23,186 bases of DNA from Ruminococcus sp. UBA4350 (GTDB lineage: Bacteria; Bacillota; Clostridia; Oscillospirales; Ruminococcaceae), in the NCBI GenBank assembly GCA_002394125.1, contig DGSY01000056.1, positions 6,091-29,276 on the forward strand, in the 5' to 3' direction. The translations under genes and the position numbers were made by a program. Below the pieces are notes generated by a model. It saw only the letters and a program-made list of their open reading frames with translations. It was not told the DNA's origin and ran no database searches. Of this stretch, positions 16,317 through 22,480 are shown piece by piece. Within the stretch, counting starts at the first letter, position 1, and each line of letters opens with the position of its first letter.

Positions 16317-17398
16317 CGCGCATCGCCTGTCTGCTTCGGCATGAACCGCCGTCGGAATGCGGCCTCATTCGCCGCAAAGAGCCGGTCTGCCGTTTCATCC
16401 GCAAGCGCGATCGTCATGCGCTCATAGCTGCATTGCAGCGCCGATACGACATCCTCATTGCCGGTCTCCAGCCGGTTCATGCAGCCGCAGGAATTTGTGC
16501 AGCGCTTCCGCAGCGCGCATTCCTTACAGGTCTCCGGTTCCGAAGCACGCATCGCGACCGCTTTCTGCTTTTCGCGGTCAATGCCGGTAAACACATCACC
16601 GAAGCAGTAGGCTTCATCCCCGATGAACTGCGTGCAGGCATAGAGCCTGCCGTCCGTCGCGACCGGCATCTGCCGGAAGCCGAGATGACAGCGCTCCGAG
16701 GGATTGAAGCCGCGGAGATTGTCGCTGATCTTCGCGTCGATCGGGCTGAAATAAAAAGGCTCTCCGCGGAGAAATGCATCCTCATAAAACGCCGCGATCT
16801 CCCGCATCTGCTTCTCCAGATGCTCCAGATTTTCATCCGTCCAGTGAACGCGGTTTCCGTAGGCGATCGTCGCGGTCATATTGCGGAAGCCGAGCTGATA
16901 CAGATATTTCACAGCATCCGCAAACTGCGGGACGGCCTGCGGTGCGATCGTCATCAGCGCATAGGATCTCGGCATATATTTCAGCAGCAGCTTCGCCTTT
17001 TCCTCCACAACGCCGAATGTCCCGCTGCCGTCCGCAAAGACGCGGCAGCAGTCCTGCGCCGAGCCCTCAAAGGAAAGCCCGATGCCGATCTTCACGCCGC
17101 GTGCGAATGCCAGAAAGGATTCGGTCAGCAGCGTGCCGTTCGTGGTCATCTTATAGAAAACCGGAATGCCGGTCTCCTTAGATTTCGCGGTACACCGGCT
17201 GACGGCGCGGTAGATCAGCGGCATTTCGAGCAGCGGCTCCCCGCCGAAAAAGCAAAGTCCCGCCGATCTTCCGGCTGAGAATGCGAGATCGCAGGCCGCA
17301 TCGACGATTTCCTCTGACATCCGCGCAGGTGTTTTGGTATGGGTGCAATAGGCGCAGTCCATATTGCAGCTGTCGGTGAGATGCAGTGTCAGATTCAT
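16313..17398 (-). CDS. Radical SAM/SPASM enzyme, probable peptide or lipoprotein maturase
   Basis: A 361-aa radical SAM protein. The CX3CX2C cluster motif is at Cys11, Cys15 and Cys18 (CNMDCAYC), and FFGGEPL is the SAM-contact strand. The C-terminal SPASM region binds auxiliary iron-sulfur clusters (RCHLGFRQMPVATDGRLYAC, then CKECALRKRCTNSCGCMN and a last Cys near QCSYERM). This layout is that of anaerobic sulfatase- and peptide-modifying enzymes that install thioether, C-C or epimerised residues. There is no sulfatase nearby. Instead the two genes before it encode lipoproteins, the longer with repeats, which makes them candidate substrates (inference). Its ATG overlaps the preceding stop as ATGA and its stop overlaps the next start the same way. 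No dedicated transporter or protease gene is in the operon. Confidence 0.9.
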   Translation of the reverse strand: MNLTLHLTDSCNMDCAYCTHTKTPARMSEEIVDAACDLAFSAGRSAGLCFFGGEPLLEMPLIYRAVSRCTAKSKETGIPVFYKMTTNGTLLTESFLAFARGVKIGIGLSFEGSAQDCCRVFADGSGTFGVVEEKAKLLLKYMPRSYALMTIAPQAVPQFADAVKYLYQLGFRNMTATIAYGNRVHWTDENLEHLEKQMREIAAFYEDAFLRGEPFYFSPIDAKISDNLRGFNPSERCHLGFRQMPVATDGRLYACTQFIGDEAYCFGDVFTGIDREKQKAVAMRASEPETCKECALRKRCTNSCGCMNRLETGNEDVVSALQCSYERMTIALADETADRLFAANEAAFRRRFMPKQTGDAR

Positions 17399-18144
17399 GC
17401 CGTCACATCCTTTGCAATCTGCGCCGCATGATCCGGTGCATTTTCGGATGCGCGGCTGATATCAATGAACACCAGCTTCGTATCACCCGCTGTGCAGGTC
17501 TCACCCCAGTCACGGTGGTCGCCGCAGATGCTCTGCATCCATTCCTCCATTGTCGTGCCGTTGTCGGCGGCAATGCCCGAATAGAAAATGACACGCAGAT
17601 CTCCTGCCTGATTCAGCAGTGTCTCACCGAAGTTATAGCCGTAATACGCAAACGGCTCCGGATCGCGTTCCAGCTGCACGCCGGCCTTCGCAAAGGCATC
17701 GGCATAAATGCCGATCTGATCGTCGGAGAGCGCCGCAACGCTTTCTGCCGATTCGGAGAAATCCGGAACGAATACAACATCGCCGTCCAGCACGAACTCG
17801 CTGTCGTCACAGCTGCCGGGATCCGTATCGACATTGGTCGTTCCGGCGATATTCAGAGAGCCCGCATCGTTTGCGGGGCGGGTCGCCATAACGACCTTGC
17901 CGTCGAGCCGCAGATCATCCTCACTGTTTTCGATGCTCGGATCCGGAGTCGCCTCGCCCTCCAGCCGGAGTTCATCGCCGCTCATTCCGGCATTCAGGGA
18001 GGACTGCTCCTCGACTGCAATATCTCCGGCGATTGCTACATCGCCCGCTGTCTGACATCCCGTCAGCATCACGGCAGCAGCAGCAGCCGCCAGCGCCGCC
18101 GCATATTTCGGGAGCGACGCTTTTCTGATCGGTTCGATTTTCAT
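17395..18144 (-). CDS. Repeat-containing lipoprotein, candidate substrate of the adjacent radical SAM enzyme
   Basis: A 249-aa protein of no recognised family. The N-terminus is a lipoprotein signal with PKYAA at residues 12-16 and lipobox LTGC with Cys30, matching the 63-aa protein before it position for position. Residues about 36-128 hold five copies of a Gly-centred motif: VAIAGDIAV, LRLEGEATPDP, LRLDGKVVMATRP, LNIAGTTNVDTDP and FVLDGDVVFVPD. The central Gly lies at 40, 63, 82, 101 and 121, a spacing of 19-23. The C-terminal 110 residues look globular (YYGYNFGETLLNQAGDLRVI; KLVFIDISRA) with two Cys near 207 and 217. The start overlaps the preceding stop as ATGA. It is probably attached outside the membrane; modification by the radical SAM enzyme is inference. 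Confidence 0.75.
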   Translation of the reverse strand: MKIEPIRKASLPKYAAALAAAAAAVMLTGCQTAGDVAIAGDIAVEEQSSLNAGMSGDELRLEGEATPDPSIENSEDDLRLDGKVVMATRPANDAGSLNIAGTTNVDTDPGSCDDSEFVLDGDVVFVPDFSESAESVAALSDDQIGIYADAFAKAGVQLERDPEPFAYYGYNFGETLLNQAGDLRVIFYSGIAADNGTTMEEWMQSICGDHRDWGETCTAGDTKLVFIDISRASENAPDHAAQIAKDVTA

Positions 18145-18332
18145 GGTATTACCTCCGTTTCTGCTGTGGATTCCGTTGTGATCAGTGTATCGCTTTCGGA
18201 GACCGGAACGGGCATCACGCCCATGATCTCCGGCTGTTTGCCGCAGCCGGTCAGCACCGGCAGCAGCGCCGCCGCCGCGAGTACGGCTGCATATTTCGGT
18301 GTACGGTATTCCTTTTCCGGTTTGATCTGCAT
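18141..18332 (-). CDS. Short lipoprotein, first gene of the radical SAM operon
   Basis: A 63-aa protein with PKYAA at 12-16, a hydrophobic stretch and lipobox LTGC with Cys30, the same geometry as the longer lipoprotein after it. The mature part is only 34 residues and contains one element like the repeat of its larger partner (PEIMGVMPVPV), then an acidic, Thr/Ser-rich end. GGCGGGAG lies 4 nt before the ATG. No clear promoter is seen in the 86 bases upstream, which end at the remnant tail of the HAD gene. It could be a short substrate peptide or a truncated sister of the long lipoprotein. Confidence 0.7.
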   Translation of the reverse strand: MQIKPEKEYRTPKYAAVLAAAALLPVLTGCGKQPEIMGVMPVPVSESDTLITTESTAETEVIP

Positions 18333-18418
18333 TTCGCTCCCGCCTTTCCTCTGTTGAATTTACGCACGGGCGCGGCAGATTCCTTATGCCCGCGGAAAAA
18401 TCGGCGGTATCGACAATT
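18333..18418 (-). other. Leader of the radical SAM operon, no convincing promoter
   Basis: The stretch contains the ribosome binding site of the 63-aa lipoprotein and a GC-rich imperfect inverted repeat. No -35/-10 pair with proper spacing is seen on the minus strand. Before the cassette at 18459-19200 inserted, this was the 86-nt gap between the HAD stop and the lipoprotein gene, so the operon may once have been transcribed from the HAD promoter. Confidence 0.4.
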
Positions 18419-18478
18419 TTACAGGCCGGATTTTGTATGCTCTGCCAGATATTCCATGATCTGCGGATACTGCTCCGC
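18419..18478 (-). pseudogene. Displaced original 3' end of the HAD hydrolase gene
   Basis: Read on the minus strand this gives AEQYPQIMEYLAEHTKSGL and a TAA stop (18419-18421). The AEQYPQIM part is identical to the matching part of the intact gene at 19181-19203, and the frame is the same. After that the intact gene ends MSFLSENRANSFSL instead. The remnant uses GC-rich codons like the HAD body, while the present tail is AT-rich, so this remnant is the ancestral end cut off by the cassette. Confidence 0.85.
18459..18478. repeat. Direct repeat at the left end of the inserted cassette
   Basis: ATCTGCGGATACTGCTCCGC, identical to 19181-19200. With four more bases on the left (CATG here, CATA there) the match is 23 of 24. 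It lies inside the codons for AEQYPQIM of the HAD gene. It resembles an attachment-site core. Confidence 0.92.
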
Positions 18479-18499
18479 TTATATAGTATAATCTAATCG

Positions 18500-19096
18500 T
18501 TAAGTCATAATAAAGCGATTAACTAACAATGCAGCTGTTGCAATCAATCCAAGAATCATTATAACTGTGTTAGCTGTTCTATCAGCATAAAACCATTTAA
18601 AGCATATCTTCTTTTTGAACGGATAAAAAAGCAATATTCCCTTTTTATTCATAATATCTATTGCTAGATGTGATAAATAGCCAAACAAAAAAGGAACAAA
18701 ATACTCAGGATATATCAAACCAATGCAAAGTGAAAACAAAATTGCAGCTAATATTGAGTGTGTAAATTCCCTATGTTCGCAATTTAAACCTATAATATAC
18801 AATACAATAAATCCAACTATTCCGATAATGGCAGAAACATATTGTTCCGTAATAAAATGAACCATTTTACCGCCTGAAATCAAATCAACCACAACAGATA
18901 TAAGTGTTAAAATGATAGCTATGCCTTCACCCATCTTAGCATCGCCTGTTTTGTCCGTTTTAAGAACATCAACATCGGCAATAACGCCACCTAAAGCACC
19001 TCCAGCTATCGCAAGTACACATTCATTAACATCAGTCATAGAACTGACAACCAAAGCGGAAGCCATTCCGACTGCAATATGAGTTTTGCTCATCAT
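18500..19096 (-). CDS. YdjM-like membrane-bound metal-dependent hydrolase (DUF457 type), cassette cargo
   Basis: A 198-aa polytopic protein. Features of the YdjM/DUF457 family are visible: KTHIAVG at the N-terminus (His6), an Asp motif GGVIADVDVL (about 37-45), CEHREFTHS (His108 and His113), GYLSHLAIDIMNKKGI (His143 and Asp147), then LFYPFKKK. The His and Asp residues are the presumed metal ligands; five or so hydrophobic segments span the protein. CCTCCT (19107-19112, Shine-Dalgarno on the minus strand) lies 10 nt from the ATG at 19096. It starts 38 nt after the stop of the HAD gene on the same strand, so it is probably read from the HAD promoter. Family members are often found on phages and mobile elements, and the enzyme activity is poorly defined. 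Confidence 0.82.
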   Translation of the reverse strand: MMSKTHIAVGMASALVVSSMTDVNECVLAIAGGALGGVIADVDVLKTDKTGDAKMGEGIAIILTLISVVVDLISGGKMVHFITEQYVSAIIGIVGFIVLYIIGLNCEHREFTHSILAAILFSLCIGLIYPEYFVPFLFGYLSHLAIDIMNKKGILLFYPFKKKICFKWFYADRTANTVIMILGLIATAALLVNRFIMT

Positions 19097-19134
19097 AACT
19101 TAATTACCTCCTAACGAAAAATACCAGCTAAGTA

Positions 19135-19758
19135 TTACAAGGAAAAGGAATTAGCCCTGTTTTCTGATAAAAAAGACATAATCTGCGGATACTGCTCCGC
19201 ATAGCTGATAAAGCGGAAGCCGTGCAGACCGAGCGCATTGGCCGCATCAATATTCGGCTGCGAATCGTCAATGAATACGCATTCCTCTGCGCGGAGATCA
19301 TATTTCCGCAGCAGGCGCCGGTAGATCTCCGGATTGGGTTTCGTGATCTTCTCCTGCCACGAGAATACGCCGCCGTCCATATCGTCAATGAAGCGCAGCA
19401 CCTCCGGATTCTTCCAGACCAGATAGGGATAATAATTCGAGAGAAAATAGACGGAAAGCCCCTGCGCCTTCAGCGACCGGATCCAGCCGGCCGTATAGGG
19501 AAAGAGCTTCGCGCATTCGTTTGTCCGCGCCAGCGCTGTGCGGATCTCCGCAGCATATTCCGGCGCGTTCGCGGTGAACATTCCGAGGACGGTCTCCCGC
19601 GGGAGCGCATCTCGGTCAAGCTCGTGCCACGCCTCGGTGCCCCATGTCGCCGCAAAGACGGCATCCGCAGTCTGCGCATCGTAGATCCGGTGCAGGAAGC
19701 CGTTCCAGTCAAATTCGACCAGCACCGCGCCGATATCAAAGATCACTGCCTTTATCAT
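19135..19758 (-). CDS. HAD-superfamily phosphatase (HAD-IA, YihX-like) with a replaced C-terminus
   Basis: A 207-aa protein. Motif I is VIFDIGAVLVEFDWNG with the nucleophile Asp; as in YihX-like members the second Asp of DxD is replaced. Motif II is VYFLSNYYPY, motif III Lys is in KITKPNPEIYRR, and motif IV is CVFIDDSQPNIDAA. It probably dephosphorylates a small sugar phosphate or nucleotide. ATG 19758 is preferred over ATG 19764 because AAGGG (19769-19773 region) is about 8 nt from the former and 2 nt from the latter. The last 14 residues (MSFLSENRANSFSL) come from the inserted cassette, while the ancestral end (MEYLAEHTKSGL) lies at 18419. The active site is untouched, so the protein should still work. 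It is divergent from mreB. Confidence 0.88.
   Translation of the reverse strand: MIKAVIFDIGAVLVEFDWNGFLHRIYDAQTADAVFAATWGTEAWHELDRDALPRETVLGMFTANAPEYAAEIRTALARTNECAKLFPYTAGWIRSLKAQGLSVYFLSNYYPYLVWKNPEVLRFIDDMDGGVFSWQEKITKPNPEIYRRLLRKYDLRAEECVFIDDSQPNIDAANALGLHGFRFISYAEQYPQIMSFLSENRANSFSL
19181..19200. repeat. Direct repeat at the right end of the inserted cassette
   Basis: Second identical copy of ATCTGCGGATACTGCTCCGC, inside the intact HAD reading frame (codons for AEQYPQI). Base changes begin directly at its left border, which marks the exchange region. Confidence 0.92.
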
Positions 19759-19779
19759 TATCATCACCCTTTCATTTCT

Positions 19780-19808
19780 ATTATAGCATATCTTCCGCCA
19801 TTCTTCAA
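19780..19808 (-). promoter_or_regulatory. Sigma-A promoter of the HAD gene (and the cassette gene)
   Basis: On the minus strand TTGAAG (plus-strand 19803-19808), 17 nt, then TATAAT (19780-19785) with TGC before it (extended -10), 22 nt upstream of the chosen start. Confidence 0.82.
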
Positions 19809-19894
19809 TCAGATTTGACAAATATACGATATGCTGTAAATTGCTTCGGAATTTTATGCAAATCGCCGAAAATATTCCGATGCGGCAAAAAACA

Positions 19895-19923
19895 TTGTCG
19901 AAAGCAAAGTTTTGTGATAAAAT
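19895..19923 (+). promoter_or_regulatory. Sigma-A promoter of mreB
   Basis: TTGTCG (19895-19900), a 17-nt spacer and TAAAAT (19918-19923) with TGA before it (extended -10), about 58 nt upstream of the mreB start. Confidence 0.7.
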
Positions 19924-19981
19924 AAAGAGTGGAATTTTATTCATACAGAAAGCGAAGACGAACAGAACAAAGGAGCAAACC

Positions 19982-20998
19982 ATGTTTACCAGATATATCG
20001 GAATTGATCTCGGTACGGCCAATACCCTGATCTATGCACGCGGCAGAGGCATCATCATGCGCGAGCCTTCGGTCGTCGCGGTCAATACCCGCACCGACCA
20101 GGCCTGCTCCGTCGGCAAGGAGGCAAAGGAGATTATCGGCAGAACGCCCGGCTCCGTCATTGCCGTCAAGCCGCTCAAGGACGGCGTGATCGCTGATTTC
20201 GATATCGCCGCGACGATGCTTCAGGAGCTCATCAAAAAAGCGCTCCGCGGCTCGCTCATCAAGCGCGCCCGCGTCATTATCTGCATTCCCTCCGGCGTAA
20301 CGGCGGTTGAACGCCGCGCCGTCAAGGAGGCTGCCGAAAAAGCAGGCGCCCGTCCGGTTCAGCTTGTGTCCGAGCCGGTCGCAGCCGCACTCGGCGCCGG
20401 CCTGCCCATTCTCGATCCGACCGGCACAATGGTCATTGACATCGGCGGCGGCACGACAGAGATCGCCGTGATCTCGATGGGCGGCATCGTCTCCGCAAAG
20501 TCGATCCGCGTCGGCGGTGATGCGTTCGATCAGGCGATCGTCAACTACATCCGCAAAAAGTACAGTCTGCTGATCGGCGAGCGGACGGCGGAATCGGTCA
20601 AGATCGGCATTGGCTCGGCATTCCCGGAGGCGACTGTCAGCGAAATGGAAGTCCGCGGCAGAAATCTGCTGAACGGTCTGCCGGAGAATATCATGATTAC
20701 CTCGGAGGAGGTGCGCGAGGCGCTCTATGAGCCGCTCTGCGATGTCATGGATGCGATCCGTGAAACGCTTGCGCACACACCGCCGGAGCTTTCCGCGGAT
20801 GTGATCGAGCAGGGCATCACGCTGACCGGCGGCGGCGCACTGCTGCGCGGCATGGATAAGCTCATCAACCGCGAGACCGGTATGCCGGTCTATGTTGCGG
20901 AATACCCGCTGGACTGCGTAGCGGAGGGCACCGGCAAGATCCTCGAAAATCCGGAAGAATATGAGGATCTGCTGACAGAGGAGATCAAATATTATTGA
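19982..20998 (+). CDS. mreB: Rod shape-determining protein MreB/Mbl
   Basis: A 338-aa actin-like ATPase that forms filaments under the membrane and directs lateral cell-wall synthesis. The phosphate-1 loop is IGIDLGTANTLIY at the N-terminus, phosphate-2 is VIDIGGGTTEIAVIS, and the adenosine motif is LTGGGALLRGMD. EPVAAALGAGLP is the family signature region. The start is ATG 19982, behind AAAGGAG; upstream in-frame codons lack a ribosome binding site and overlap the promoter. No mreC, mreD or minCD follows, so it stands outside the usual cell-shape operon and may be a second MreB/Mbl copy. The last codons (EEIKYY and TGA) lie in the first unit of the 75-bp tandem repeat. Confidence 0.94.
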   Translation: MFTRYIGIDLGTANTLIYARGRGIIMREPSVVAVNTRTDQACSVGKEAKEIIGRTPGSVIAVKPLKDGVIADFDIAATMLQELIKKALRGSLIKRARVIICIPSGVTAVERRAVKEAAEKAGARPVQLVSEPVAAALGAGLPILDPTGTMVIDIGGGTTEIAVISMGGIVSAKSIRVGGDAFDQAIVNYIRKKYSLLIGERTAESVKIGIGSAFPEATVSEMEVRGRNLLNGLPENIMITSEEVREALYEPLCDVMDAIRETLAHTPPELSADVIEQGITLTGGGALLRGMDKLINRETGMPVYVAEYPLDCVAEGTGKILENPEEYEDLLTEEIKYY

Positions 20999-21151
20999 TC
21001 TGCTGCTGTTCGTTTCCGGAGAACTTTAGGAAACGGCTGCGGCACTGCCGCCAGAGGAAATCAAATATTATTGATCTGTGCGATTCGTTTCCGGAGAACT
21101 TCAGGAAATGGCTGCGGCACTGCCGCCAGAGGAAATCAAATATTATTGATC
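20978..21151 (+). repeat. 75/76-bp tandem repeat, two full units and one partial, overlapping the mreB 3' end
   Basis: Units begin with GAGGARATCAAATATTATTG at 20978, 21054 and 21129; the third stops after 23 bases. Each full unit holds two hairpins: CGTTTCC with GGAAACG (imperfect in unit 2) and GCGGC with GCCGC. Copies differ at only a few bases. The first unit supplies the last codons and stop of mreB, and the others repeat the same EEIKYY-stop segment. Confidence 0.92.
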
Positions 21152-21160
21152 CGCATTCAG

Positions 21161-21196
21161 AATCCCGGCCGCGAACGGAAAACGGCCGGGATTTTT
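21161..21196 (+). terminator. Terminator of mreB
   Basis: AATCCCGGCCG (21161-21171) pairs perfectly with CGGCCGGGATT (21183-21193), followed by T5 (21192-21196). It lies after the tandem repeat. Confidence 0.88.
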
Positions 21197-21252
21197 GATG
21201 CTGTATGGGCTGTGCTGAGGGTTCCGCCCCAATATAATCCCGCCCTATCAAT

Positions 21253-21300
21253 AAAAAATGAACCGGCACCGATGCGCTGCGACCGCACCGGTGCCGGTTC
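21253..21300 (-). terminator. Terminator of the second sigma operon
   Basis: GAACCGGCACCG (21260-21271) pairs perfectly with CGGTGCCGGTTC (21289-21300). On the minus-strand transcript the stem is followed by A and six U (plus-strand A run 21253-21258). Confidence 0.88.
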
Positions 21301-21331
21301 TATGATTAGGAATGGATCGGCTGAATTGATA

Positions 21332-22480
21332 TTATGTCTGCGGCTCGGAGCTTTCCTCATCCGTCTGCTGCTCTCCGCTTTCCTCATTCGTCTGCGGATC
21401 GGGCGCATCTGCCTTTGTGCCGACTTCTTCAAATGCGCGGATAATATCCGAGTCGGTAACAGTCTCGATTTCCGGCTGCGCATCGGATCCGGCATCCGGC
21501 TTGCCGTCAAAGTACACCAGATAGCTTCCGATCGTGCTTTCTGCGCCGGTCTTGTCATTCACCAGAATCGCCTTGTATTCCACAGTCCCTTCTCCGGAGA
21601 AAATCAGGTTGATGCAGGGGGATTTTTCGGCATCGACATTACTGCTGATCGCTTCCGTCTCCCCGTTCTCATTCTCCATTCTGACACGGTAAACGCCGGT
21701 CACGCCGTCCGGAATCGTGAATGTCAGATTCAGGAACGATTTCCGGCTCTCGGCATCGGGATCGGTCACGACGGTAACGACTTCGCCGTTCTGCACCTCT
21801 GTACCCGCTTTGACATTCTGATAGATGATGGGCAGCTCCTTTTCGGAGCCTTCAGCCAGTTCGAGTACGATGCCGATGCCGTCGGCAGCAATTTTTGCTT
21901 CCTCAAATGTCATGCCGACGAAATCCGGAACGGGAACTGTCGGATTGTTCGGGCCGAGACTGACCGTGACTCTGACATACGATTCTTGCTTCATCTCTGC
22001 GGGGCCTTCCGGATCCGTCCCGATGACACGCCCTGCCGGAACCGTATCGGAATAGGCATTGCGCTTGTCTACATACAGATTCAGACCGAGGATCGTTTGC
22101 TTGGCTGTCTCAAAATCCCAGTCCTTGACATCGGGGAGAAACACACGGCGGTCTTTCTCATCTATTTCTTCATACGCGCTTACTGTCTGCTCCTCGATCT
22201 CCTGTTCAATGGACGCGCCGGGCGTGACGGTCGTCACATCCTGCTTCATGCGGTGTACCGCATAAATGACCGCAGCATTCAGGCCGAGCACGAGTGCGAC
22301 GGCTGCCGCGATACCCGCACGGCTGAAATGAATCCTGCGTTTTTCGTTTTTCTCCATAACAATATCCTTTTCGTCATCATCCGGTGCGGCATCCGAATTT
22401 CTGCTTTTCGGCAGTGCATATTTCTGAACCGCATCCTCGGAGACTTCGCCGATCGCTTTCAGAAGATCATGCTGATTCAT
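21332..22480 (-). CDS. Membrane-anchored regulator with two PASTA domains, probable anti-sigma factor
   Basis: A 382-aa protein. The cytoplasmic N-terminus has DLLKAIGEVSEDAVQKYALP (residues 5-24), aligned without gaps to the element in the partner protein of the other sigma pair (8761-9999). A linker, one membrane segment (about 55-75; AGIAAAVALVLGLNAAVIYAV) and an extracellular part follow, with two PASTA domains (about 110-178, FLPDVKDWDFETAKQTILGL; about 180-240, VPVPDFVGMTFEEAKIAADG) and then a beta-rich domain. The tail is low-complexity Gln/Thr/Glu/Ser. PASTA domains bind peptidoglycan fragments in kinases and penicillin-binding proteins, so the sensed signal may be cell-wall state (inference). 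The ATG overlaps the sigma stop as ATGA, behind AAGGAGG. Confidence 0.82.
   Translation of the reverse strand: MNQHDLLKAIGEVSEDAVQKYALPKSRNSDAAPDDDEKDIVMEKNEKRRIHFSRAGIAAAVALVLGLNAAVIYAVHRMKQDVTTVTPGASIEQEIEEQTVSAYEEIDEKDRRVFLPDVKDWDFETAKQTILGLNLYVDKRNAYSDTVPAGRVIGTDPEGPAEMKQESYVRVTVSLGPNNPTVPVPDFVGMTFEEAKIAADGIGIVLELAEGSEKELPIIYQNVKAGTEVQNGEVVTVVTDPDAESRKSFLNLTFTIPDGVTGVYRVRMENENGETEAISSNVDAEKSPCINLIFSGEGTVEYKAILVNDKTGAESTIGSYLVYFDGKPDAGSDAQPEIETVTDSDIIRAFEEVGTKADAPDPQTNEESGEQQTDEESSEPQT

Larger units (their letters stand above)
18459..19200. mobile_element. Small AT-rich cassette inserted in the 3' end of the HAD gene
   Basis: Two identical 20-bp direct repeats (18459-18478 and 19181-19200) bound 702 bp that are clearly AT-richer than both flanks. 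The cassette supplies a new in-frame end for the HAD protein, while the old end lies beyond the other repeat. Insertion at a gene's 3' end with restoration of the reading frame is the habit of site-specific integrating elements using tyrosine recombinases. No recombinase, transposase or clear terminal inverted repeat is present, so it is either mobilised in trans or the remnant of a larger element. The only gene inside is the YdjM-like membrane protein. Confidence 0.75.

Noticed and set aside
18494..18521. Inverted repeat TAATCG/CGATTA at the left cassette end as a transposon terminal repeat
   Set aside because: It is local (both arms at the same end), spans the stop codon of the YdjM-like gene, and has no partner at the other end.
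19765..20022. N-terminal extension of the HAD protein
   Set aside because: It runs through the HAD and mreB promoters, and the HAD motif I begins directly after ATG 19758.
20978..21151. CRISPR-like array
   Set aside because: The units are contiguous 75-bp tandem copies without unique spacers, and no cas genes are nearby.
20978..21269. Repeat-derived open frames on both strands (about 67 and 94 aa)
   Set aside because: They consist of the 75-bp repeat read through in other frames; no independent start signals. Treated as repeat, not gene.
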